Shown here piece by piece: positions 1 to 6,800 of a stretch of DNA of 8,831 bases (the stretch's first letter is position 1; the number at the start of each line of letters is the position of its first letter). The DNA is from JAWPMV01 sp038527215 (lineage in GTDB: Bacteria > Bacteroidota > Bacteroidia > J057), in the NCBI GenBank assembly GCA_038527215.1, contig JBCBGC010000198.1, positions 1-8,831 of the forward strand, given 5' to 3'. A model generated the notes under the pieces. The model was not told the DNA's origin. It made no database searches and saw nothing but the letters and a program-made list of their open reading frames with translations. Both the position numbers and the translations under genes were made by a program.

Positions 1-103
1 GTAAGAGCAGATAGCCGGAAATGAGGCCGCTGATCACCAGGCCAATCATCAAGGTGTAGAGGAGGCTACTGCCTTGCAGGTAGATATGTCGCGGCTTGCC
101 CAT
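1..103 (-). CDS. Pseudopilin-like membrane protein, N-terminal fragment
   Basis: The first 34 codons of a gene that continues beyond the left edge of the window. The visible protein starts MGKPRHIYLQGSSLLYTL and then continues as an uninterrupted hydrophobic helix. A short polar leader ending in Gly, followed by small residues, a Leu-Leu pair and a long hydrophobic stretch, resembles prepilin-type N-termini, with possible cleavage between Gly11 and Ser12. The Glu usually found at position +5 of major pilins is absent (Tyr here), as in minor pseudopilins of the GspK/PilX kind. The ATG lies one base after the TAG stop of the upstream GspC/PilP-like gene, so the two are almost certainly co-transcribed and translationally coupled. 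That neighbour supports a secretion or pilus role. An ordinary single-pass membrane protein remains possible because only the N-terminus is visible. Confidence 0.6.
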   Translation of the reverse strand, partial: MGKPRHIYLQGSSLLYTLMIGLVISGLISGYLLL

Positions 104-104
104 G

Positions 105-575
105 CTACCGACTGACCAGATAAAGCGAATCAGAAAACCAAACTTCTACCCGGTCTGGCCGGATGTTGCGAATCTCCCAGGGCCCTTCCTGCAGGCCTAC
201 CGAAATGGTTTTTACCTGCCCCTTCCAGCGCACTAAAGCCGTGGCCTGGGTGGTGTCCGTGCCCTGCACATAGCCGATGTAATGCATGTCCAAAGGTGGT
301 TTGGGAGCGGGGGGCTCTACCTTGGTGATCACCTTTGGTCCGCGAGCTACGGGCTTGCGGGTTTGAGGGGGAACTCGCTTGGCGGAAAAGGGATCTGGGT
401 AGCTGAGAAGGAGGGAGAAGGTGTCGGGAGAAAACCCGGTGAACCCTGCCTGCTGGGTAGCGGGACTAGAGGAAGGGCTATGATCTGGGCTTTTGTCCAA
501 AAACCGCCAGCCGACCCCTATCCAGATAAGGATCACTGCCGGAATCAACAGCCGATTGAGTTTTTGGTTGCGCAT
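105..575 (-). CDS. GspC/PilP-like inner-membrane protein of a T2SS or type IV pilus-like system
   Basis: A 156-residue protein with the layout of GspC/PilP-type clamp proteins, which link the inner-membrane platform to the outer-membrane secretin. It has a short basic N-terminus (MRNQKLNR), one transmembrane helix at about residues 9-26, a Ser/Pro-rich linker, a DPF motif at residues 61-63, a second Pro/Lys-rich linker (about 67-95) and a small beta-rich C-terminal domain (96-156). The C-terminal domain begins HYIGYV and ends with IRPDRVEVWF, the pattern of the GspC homology region or PilP (a short beta barrel with a Gly-rich turn and a late 'DRV' strand). Length fits PilP-like members and is shorter than classical GspC. 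The next gene starts one base after the stop. Upstream, 49 bases separate it from the putative immunity gene. No Shine-Dalgarno sequence is visible. Assignment rests on architecture and motifs, not on a strong sequence match. Confidence 0.6.
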   Translation of the reverse strand: MRNQKLNRLLIPAVILIWIGVGWRFLDKSPDHSPSSSPATQQAGFTGFSPDTFSLLLSYPDPFSAKRVPPQTRKPVARGPKVITKVEPPAPKPPLDMHYIGYVQGTDTTQATALVRWKGQVKTISVGLQEGPWEIRNIRPDRVEVWFSDSLYLVSR

Positions 576-624
576 GAGAAAATGCTTGTGCTACATGGAA
601 TCTATACTTTGTAGGAGGGAGCGC

Positions 625-924
625 TTAAACTTTGAGGTAGAAGGCATCCCATAGCTCTCCCTCCGGAGAGAATTCAAAATCCAGGTGGTAAATGGGAATT
701 TCCTGTTGGGAGCCGACCCGAATTTCAAAGCGTACCATATAATAGGGGGTTTTTCTCCGGGCATCTTCCACTACCACATGGGTATGGGAGAAGTTTAGGC
801 TCACGGAAGATTGATGCTGAACCGGGATTTCCGCTTGATATTCTTTGTTTTCTCCTTGCAAAAAGGCCTGACTAAGAACTTCTGCTTCGGCTTTTATACG
901 GTCCAGGAATGCTGAATCATCCAT
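625..924 (-). CDS. Putative immunity protein for the 372-residue HINT toxin
   Basis: A 99-residue protein with no signal peptide or membrane segment, so cytoplasmic. I do not recognise a family. It is acidic: by hand count about 17 Asp/Glu against 9 Lys/Arg. It has an N-terminal helix-like stretch (about 4-24) followed by alternating hydrophobic/polar segments suggesting a beta sheet (about 40-97). The ATG at 924 lies 4 nt after the toxin stop codon, so it is probably translated by coupled re-initiation. Another ATG overlaps the toxin stop (TAATG, 929-927) but is out of frame with this protein, so 924 is the supported start. Position directly after a toxin-like gene, small size and a charge opposite to the basic toxin tip are the grounds for calling it an immunity protein. 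This is inference from context. Confidence 0.6.
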   Translation of the reverse strand: MDDSAFLDRIKAEAEVLSQAFLQGENKEYQAEIPVQHQSSVSLNFSHTHVVVEDARRKTPYYMVRFEIRVGSQQEIPIYHLDFEFSPEGELWDAFYLKV

Positions 925-928
925 CGCA

Positions 929-2047
929 TTACTTTTTTGTCAAATGATCGAAAATTAAGGCCCCATTTTCATCAATGCGACCATAGAGTCGCCAACCTGT
1001 ATTGGGGTCTTTGATCTTGTGTTTATACACATGTCCTCCGTGCTTTACAACTTCATTATCGGTGAGCCTGATAATACCTGACGCATCTTTCCGCGATTCA
1101 GCCAGGCCTTTATCCATGGCTTTTTTGAATTTTTTCTGAAGATTAGCCCTTTTTAATTCATTCCAAATATCGTGTTTGATCCAGCGGACATCGGGCAAAC
1201 AATCATTGTGAACCAGAATGCCCAGATCAGACACGGCATAGTTATGATCCCGATATACTTCCAGGTTGTACACGGTTTGAAGGCCCGGAAGCGGTTGGAT
1301 AGCTTTCAGGACAGCCACGCCTTGGGGCGTTTTTACCCGCTGTCCGATCTCAAAATCCCTAATCTGCTGCCAGGTTTGATGATCCACGGACCAGAATAGG
1401 TGAGAGGCTGTTGCTCCAATGGGCTGGTCCAGGCCTTCAAAAAAGTAATGAGCTACCTGATCGCTTTGGTGCTCAAACTTTGCGGTAATGGGACGTAAAA
1501 TATAATCGCCCTGCCTTTTTTCCTGCCAGAAGCGCGTATCCAATTGGTTAGGCAGGATTTGTAATACGGTGGCGTCCCCCTGCAGACCCATTTCAGGTAG
1601 GTTGATGTGCACGATATGTCCGATTTTGTCTGCACCCTTTTGTTGAATCCACCAATTGGGGCGTCGCAAGGAAATTTTGCTGATGGTTCCATCCGCTTTA
1701 GCCATGCGCAGCTTGACCCATTTCCAGGTGTAAGGGGTGATTGCTTCCTGGTCAATTCCAGCATAGGAGATCGATGCCTCCAAGGGAAGGTACGTCCTCA
1801 CCGCGTCGCTTTCCCGCTTGTTGAGCCGTTGTTGTAGGATTATTTCCTGCTCTGTGTACCATTCCATGGGCATGGCTTCATTTCCCCAATAGGTCATCAG
1901 TTTTTGAGGCTGAGTCATCGCCGCTATAGGGGCAGGCATGGTGCCAGGAAGGCCCGAAAATTGAGGTAGCTGAGCTGTGAGGGGCATCTGCGGAAAAACC
2001 CAGACCGGGAAGGCCGCAAGGCAAAAGAAGATGATTATTTGTTTCAT
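929..2047 (-). CDS. Secreted HINT-domain polymorphic toxin-like protein with basic C-terminal tip
   Basis: A 372-residue protein. Residues 1-25 look like a signal peptide (hydrophobic core about 4-18, possible cleavage LTA|Q before Gln26). Residues about 50-155 form a conserved body with the marks AITPYTWKWVKL (102-113) and SLRRPN (126-131). A HINT-like pretoxin domain spans about 156-282: the TxxH block is T213-H216, followed by the strand VYNLEVYRDHNY (259-270) and the junction LVH280-N281-D-C283. Apart from C9 in the signal peptide, C283 is the only cysteine, so the usual N-terminal nucleophile of HINT domains is missing. The tip (283-372, 90 residues) is strongly basic (about 20 Lys/Arg, 12 Asp/Glu) and ends with HGGHVYKHKI, GWRLYGRIDENG and FDH. 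Its compact alpha-then-beta look would suit a small nuclease, perhaps of the RelE/BECR type, but that is a guess. The body resembles the protein at 2664-3809; the tip does not. A 32-nt spacer with an A-rich run precedes the ATG. Confidence 0.75.
   Translation of the reverse strand: MKQIIIFFCLAAFPVWVFPQMPLTAQLPQFSGLPGTMPAPIAAMTQPQKLMTYWGNEAMPMEWYTEQEIILQQRLNKRESDAVRTYLPLEASISYAGIDQEAITPYTWKWVKLRMAKADGTISKISLRRPNWWIQQKGADKIGHIVHINLPEMGLQGDATVLQILPNQLDTRFWQEKRQGDYILRPITAKFEHQSDQVAHYFFEGLDQPIGATASHLFWSVDHQTWQQIRDFEIGQRVKTPQGVAVLKAIQPLPGLQTVYNLEVYRDHNYAVSDLGILVHNDCLPDVRWIKHDIWNELKRANLQKKFKKAMDKGLAESRKDASGIIRLTDNEVVKHGGHVYKHKIKDPNTGWRLYGRIDENGALIFDHLTKK
1202..1582 (-). other. Degenerate HINT (pretoxin) domain, second cassette
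   Basis: This subregion encodes about residues 156-282 of the 372-residue protein. The HINT features seen are the TASH block (213-216), an aromatic strand containing SVDHQTW, and the C-terminal strand leading to H280-N281-D282, directly before Cys283. In polymorphic toxins such domains are taken to release the C-terminal tip by self-cleavage at the Asn. The boundary on the N-terminal side is approximate because no Cys/Ser nucleophile motif marks it. Confidence 0.65.
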
Positions 2048-2079
2048 GGATGGCTTTTTTTAGTGCGAAAAGGGCTGAT

Positions 2080-2664
2080 TTAGCTTGCTTTTTCTCGGGG
2101 CGATGAGCCAACGCCTTTCACCCGGAAAACCTCTAATACCTGAATCCTGGAATGATTGAATCCGTGGTAATGCTCAGCTGACTTGTCTACGGTTTTAAGG
2201 ACCTCAATCGTAAATCGCTGGGCCAAGTCAGCATGGGGGAACAAATAGTGCTCGTTCAGCTTGGGCTGGTAGGCATCAAAAAGCGCTGCTCCCTCCGGGG
2301 TCCTGCTACGCAGCCAATAATGGATCATGGACAATTCGCCGTGCTCCAGGATGGGTTCAAATCCCAAAAAGTCCAGGGACAAAGCGCTCGGTGCAGGAAC
2401 CTCCGGTTCCTTGAGGAGAATGAGTTCGTAGGTTTCCTGAGCAATGCGGGAAAATTCTTCCGATAACTGAACAAGTACTTTCGGAGGCGTATCGGCTTGG
2501 TCGATCGTATCGAAATACCGGTTGAGGGCTAGGTCTAAGGTGGGTTTAAGGGAGGGGTCCACAGCCTTTCCGCTGGGGAACTGCTGTCTTTCGATGCCTC
2601 GATATTTCGAGTTTATCGCAAAATCTGGACGGGCGTGAATGGGCCCTAGAATTTTGTACGTCAT
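2080..2664 (-). CDS. Putative immunity protein for the 381-residue HINT toxin
   Basis: A 194-residue protein without signal peptide or transmembrane segment, so predicted cytoplasmic. I do not recognise a family. It appears to have an extended N-terminal part (1-40), two helical stretches (about 41-55 and 60-86, the latter containing EEFSRIAQETYELI), a Pro-rich turn (EPEVPAPSA) and a C-terminal half rich in aromatics and His (HYWLRSRTPEG, EHYLFPHAD, EHYHGFNHS). Its ATG overlaps the upstream toxin stop by one base (TAATG at 2666-2662), the tightest coupling in the window and typical of toxin-immunity pairs. It is twice the size of the other immunity candidate, and charged residues are roughly balanced. 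Position is the main evidence. It could instead be an adaptor or chaperone for the toxin. Confidence 0.55.
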   Translation of the reverse strand: MTYKILGPIHARPDFAINSKYRGIERQQFPSGKAVDPSLKPTLDLALNRYFDTIDQADTPPKVLVQLSEEFSRIAQETYELILLKEPEVPAPSALSLDFLGFEPILEHGELSMIHYWLRSRTPEGAALFDAYQPKLNEHYLFPHADLAQRFTIEVLKTVDKSAEHYHGFNHSRIQVLEVFRVKGVGSSPREKAS

Positions 2665-3809
2665 TATCGGTCCAAGATAGGAATATGGCCTTTGCCTTTT
2701 CCTCCCACATTAATATGTTTCATTTTCCAGGGGTTGTTTGGTTTAAAGTGGGGATCATCTATCCTGAAGTCAACCCCTTTTTCCCGAAGCAGTTTTATAA
2801 AATGGGCAGCCTGATCCCTGGTCATTCCTTCGACATCCCCTGATTTATATTTATTCTGGAAAGCCATGGCATATTGTTCTAGTTCATCCCCAGAGGCTTT
2901 GCTGAGGTCCATATTATCAAATTTTTCGATCCCCAGTTTAGGTAAGAAACAATTGTTATGGACCAGAATCTGTAGCTCCGAGACGAAATAATTGTGATCC
3001 CGGTAAACCTCCAGATTGTATACCTGCTGCTGGGCAAGGGAAGGAGCGTTTTGGACAATAGTTGCGGCACTGTCTCGGGTGAAAAGATGTTCCCCCTTAG
3101 CTAAGTTACCGGCTTTGACCCAGGCATTTCTCGAAACTGATTTTACCGGATGGGAGGAAGTGGCGACCAGTTGTTCGGCGGATCCTTTGAAAGATAAGGA
3201 AACCAACTCACTGGCAGTATGCTGGAAATACCCAGTTAAAGGCCTCAGAACCAGGTTGCCAGATCTTTTTTCATCCCATAATCTTGAATCCAGCTGGTTG
3301 GGTAAAATGGCCGTTACGGTGGCCGTGCCTTGTATGCCCAGTTCCGGTAATTCGATCCAAAAGGTATTTCCAATTTCGTTGGCCTGCCATTTTTTCAACC
3401 ATTGATTGGGTCTACGCAGGCTAATGAGACTTTCGGTTTGATCTTTTTTAATCACCGAAAGCTTTACCCACTTCCAGGTATAGGGGGTGATGGCCAGGGA
3501 ATCAATGGCAACCCATTCCTCTGGCTGGCCCAGCGGAGAATAGGTCCAGATGGCTTCTTCCCTTTCGTTGAGGGCACGTTGCATAGCCATAGCTTGAGGC
3601 GAGTAGGTCTCCAAACGGGGAGCATCCTGGCCCCAATAGTTGCGTAGAGAAAAGGGGTTGGCAAAAACCTCTTGGGGTGTAGGGGGAACCGGTGCCTCCG
3701 AGGCAAGAGAATCTACGAACCCAGCATAACCTGAAGCCAGAGGTTGGGCGGTTCCCATGGAAAAAAACAGCAGCCAGAGAACCCAAAAGCCAGCTAAATA
3801 TTTTTTCAT
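2664..3809 (-). CDS. Secreted HINT-domain polymorphic toxin-like protein with variable C-terminal tip
   Basis: A 381-residue protein. I place the start at the ATG at 3809, not at the in-frame TTG at 3821, because the ATG gives a classic signal peptide (MKKYLAGFWVLWLLFF, possible cleavage GTA|Q before Gln22) and TTG starts are uncommon in this phylum. A Pro-rich stretch (about 39-50) leads into the conserved body (56-160: NYWG, AITPYTWKWVKL at 106-117, SLRRPN). A HINT-like domain follows (about 160-286), with TSSH at 217-220, VYNLEVYRDHNY (263-274) and LVH284-N285-N-C287. C287 is the only cysteine in the protein. The tip (287-381) is alpha-helical at first (about 300-345) and ends in a His-containing segment: DDPHF (351-355), KHINVGG (364-370), GKGHIPI (372-378). 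Three spaced His (354, 365, 375) could be catalytic or metal-binding. The stop codon overlaps the next gene's ATG. Toxin family not assigned. Confidence 0.75.
   Translation of the reverse strand: MKKYLAGFWVLWLLFFSMGTAQPLASGYAGFVDSLASEAPVPPTPQEVFANPFSLRNYWGQDAPRLETYSPQAMAMQRALNEREEAIWTYSPLGQPEEWVAIDSLAITPYTWKWVKLSVIKKDQTESLISLRRPNQWLKKWQANEIGNTFWIELPELGIQGTATVTAILPNQLDSRLWDEKRSGNLVLRPLTGYFQHTASELVSLSFKGSAEQLVATSSHPVKSVSRNAWVKAGNLAKGEHLFTRDSAATIVQNAPSLAQQQVYNLEVYRDHNYFVSELQILVHNNCFLPKLGIEKFDNMDLSKASGDELEQYAMAFQNKYKSGDVEGMTRDQAAHFIKLLREKGVDFRIDDPHFKPNNPWKMKHINVGGKGKGHIPILDR
2952..3332 (-). other. Degenerate HINT (pretoxin) domain, first cassette
   Basis: This subregion encodes about residues 160-286 of the 381-residue protein. 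It contains the TxxH block with a following Pro (TSSHP, 217-221), a WVKAGNL strand typical of pretoxin HINT domains, and the C-terminal H284-N285-N286 before Cys287. There is no cysteine in the preceding 286 residues. The N-terminal limit is an estimate, made where similarity to HINT strands appears to begin. Confidence 0.65.
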
Positions 3810-3832
3810 CTTATGAGGCAAATAGGATAAAG

Positions 3833-3863
3833 GGGTCCGGTTATGTAGTACATATCCGGACCC
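3833..3863 (-). terminator. Intergenic hairpin: possible terminator or attenuator
   Basis: A 31-base inverted repeat in the gap between the Rhs-like gene and the first toxin gene. The arms are 3833-3847 and 3849-3863, 15 bases each with a single mismatch. As minus-strand RNA it reads GGGUCCGG, an A, then UAUGUA on one side, and UACAUA, an A, then CCGGACCC on the other. It starts 6 nt after the TAA of the Rhs-like gene and ends 23 nt before the toxin ATG at 3809. The downstream sequence is CUUUAUCC, with only a short U run, so as an intrinsic terminator it would be imperfect. It may lower read-through into the toxin genes or stabilise the end of the Rhs-like mRNA. The repeat is seen directly; its role is inferred. 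Confidence 0.5.
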
Positions 3864-3869
3864 TTACGC

Positions 3870-6800
3870 TTAGGGATTTCTTGAATAATTAAAAGTTTTG
3901 TTCATGACCTTCTGGAATCCCTCTTGGGTCTCCCGATAGGTCCAGATCAATCTACCCATAGAATCGTAGCGATAGATGGTGGAAAAGTTTTCCTGGTCCA
4001 GGGTCGCAATGGCATCTCCGGTCTTCTTGTCATACACAGAAGAAGCCAGCGGAGAATTCACCGGATGAACCCTGAAATCATCGAAGTACAGGTTTTCGAC
4101 TCCGGTTTCTCTTTTGACCCCAATGTTGAGGATAGTACCCAGGCCGGGATGACCAAAGCTGGAGAATTTTATGTCCAGGGTGAGCAGGTACCAATGCTCT
4201 CCTGCCCGGATGGTCTGGGCGTCAGGACTGGCTTCGACGAGCTGGCCCGTGCCTAATTGGGCATAGAGGATGGCATCTTCAGGGATTTCGCCTGACTCAC
4301 TTCTTACCCATACAGCAGCTCGGTAATCCCGACCAATGAGAAAGCCTTTATCATTGGCGTTCGCTACGAGGGGCTGGGTATAGCGGAATCCTTCTTGGGT
4401 GCCGCCCCCCAGACGGACGGAATTGTCGCCGGTATGGGTTTTTAGATCTGAACGATAGTTGTCATTGAGGTCATAGCGATCCTGAGTTTCCTGGTATACC
4501 GTCCCGTTTACCAGTCTCACTTCCCCGCCAAAATAACCGGAACCCGCATCATAATCTTCTGCTCCGCTATAAGCGATTTCTGCTTGACGGGCATTGGCTC
4601 CTTGGGCAATGGGGCGTGCATAGTCTTGATATCCGACCCGAATGGCGGTGTATCGATTGCTGAGATCTTCGACTTCTACCCCGCCTTTCTGGAGGTCATA
4701 TTCGGTGGCCTGTCCAATCTTTTTCCACTGGTTACCGGTGGGATTTGCAGGATCAAAGGGGGTGTAATTCTGATAGCTGCCATTGGGGTTCAGGAAGCCT
4801 TTCCAGCTAAATGAGGCAGCAGGGAGATGAATTTTGTACAGGTTGGCGCCGGTGAGCGGGGTGCCATCCTGATGATTCTTAAAATTCCAGTTATTGTTCC
4901 AGGTCTGGGCGGTGGCATCCGTTACCTCCCAGCTAGCCCCGTCATCTTCAGAGAAGGAGGTGGTAGCAGTCCCTACCACATTCAGTTGGTTGGTATACTG
5001 AGGGTTAGCGACTTTTGGTCCCATGCCCGTTACATCTTCATGCAGGAAACTCACCTGATGTTTTACTTGCTCTCCATCATCCCCAATATAGATGGTTCTT
5101 TTAGCCTTAGCTGTATAGAGGTCAAAGTCGCCAAATTCCGTCCGGGATTCGGTGCCAGGTTCATATTCCGTGATCGCTCTCAGGACGGAGGGGTAAGATA
5201 TTTTACTGGTTGAGGTGAAATACCAATCGGAGGAAATATTGATCACGGTTGGATTGCCATAGGTGGTGTGTCTATGCGTATACACCTTTACGTCAGAAAA
5301 GGTCTCTTGGTACTTCCCGGTATTTCCGATATCGTAGTTGTAATACTGGTACTCAGTCTTTTTCATCATGGTGCCTAAGGGAGAATATTTTTCCATGGTG
5401 AGCGGACGTCCGATAAACTTGCTTTTGTCATGAATCACCGAAACCCGGGCCCAAATATTATCCTCATAACCCATGTAGGGGTTGTTGGCATATTCGTAAT
5501 CATCGGCTTTGGTCCCCAATACGCCGCCAGTCATATCTTCAATGTAAAGATGTTCACCCATGGCAAATTCCTTTTCGGTCATTTGGGTTGAACGGTTTTC
5601 GATTTCCTCAAAGGTGGAGATTCTTTTTCCGCCGGATTGTCCTAAGGCACTGATCGTTTCAGTTTCAAAGGTGCCATACATGACCCCTGGTCCTGGTAAT
5701 TCCTGAAAGTAAGGGATCTCCTCCGAGTTTCTTCCCATACGGTAAGAAGTAGCGCCTCCAGCATAGGTATACTGCTGGGTGTACTGGTTGCCTTCCAGGT
5801 CGTGCCGAACAATCTCCCTCACACGGGTACCTCCACCATAGGGCGTATAATTCCCGATCTGGTGGCTAATTGTAGCATCATACACGGTACAAATAGTATT
5901 CCCGGTTGAAGTGGGAATGATTCCGTTGAAAGTGATTTCTAATTCATTGGCTGCAGCATTAATCGCCGATATCTGGGCGGTCATGGAGTGGGTTGTGGTG
6001 TATTCGGTATTCGTACTGTAATCAAAACATTCTACCTCTACATTAATCATAAAGCTGGTTCCTACCGGCATGTATGGACTCAAGGCTTCAAACTCCGCCT
6101 CGTTGAGATCCAGAACAAAATGCGTCGGGTTGGAAATATTCGGCATGGGCGTAGCAGACAGATTGAGCTGCTGGAAATCAATCACCTCGCGAGTGCCTAA
6201 GAATGCCTCTCGGTCATAGGTGTCAGATTCGTAATCAATGGTGATCTTGCCGCCTTCTGGAAGCAGGATTTCTGATAAGTTGCCATTCTTTAAAAAAGGC
6301 TTAGGATGGGCTTCTTTCAAAACCTCAGGGAGTTTTCGCACATCGGTGCCAGCCAGATACCCCCAGCTATCAATATCTTGTTCGTCATAGTCAGCAAAAT
6401 CAAAGTAGGTAAAGGCCAGGCCTGGAATGGAGTTTTCTCCATTGCGACCAGCGGTTCTTACTGCTTCAAGGGTAAGCCTGCCTTGGTTTCCGATTTCGCC
6501 AGGGTTACTGCTGGAGGAGACTGAATTGGGAGTCTGCTCCATCAGACGGTAACTGTAATCCATCTCTATGCGGTTGATGATCAAGTCATCAATATTGGCA
6601 GGTACATCACTTACATCCAGGATGTTATCGGAATAGTTCATGCCATGCAGGTTGGCGGCAACCGTCGTCCAAACGCCTAAATTGTCGCAGTCATCCGAAA
6701 GCGTAAAGCCATCATTTTCTACGTTGATGATACTGGAGGTATGTACAAAGCCGTTCTGGCTAGCCGCAGGAAAATGGGCTGGGATGCCCGAAGTATTCAG

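Noticed and set aside
576..624. Promoter or terminator between the last immunity candidate and the GspC/PilP-like gene
   Set aside because: I found neither a convincing TAnnTTTG box nor a hairpin longer than the short palindrome AGCGCT, so nothing is annotated there.
3016..3405. Plus-strand 129-residue open frame opposite the first toxin carrier
   Set aside because: It is antisense to a gene with clear motifs and has no family resemblance; treated as a by-product of codon bias. Other plus-strand frames in the window were dismissed for the same reason.
3810..3821. TTG at 3821 as start of the first toxin carrier, giving four extra residues (MPHK)
   Set aside because: The ATG at 3809 begins a textbook signal peptide (MKKYL...), and TTG starts are uncommon in Bacteroidota.
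3810..3832. Bacteroidota -7 promoter box (TAnnTTTG) just upstream of the first toxin gene
   Set aside because: The sequence CCTATTTG has TTTG, but the required TA two bases earlier is CC, and it would put the start point almost on the ATG.
3870..3960. Type IX secretion C-terminal sorting domain on the Rhs-like protein
   Set aside because: The C-terminus is a YD motif followed by FNYSRNP, without the Ig-like T9SS sorting domain pattern; the carriers also lack it.
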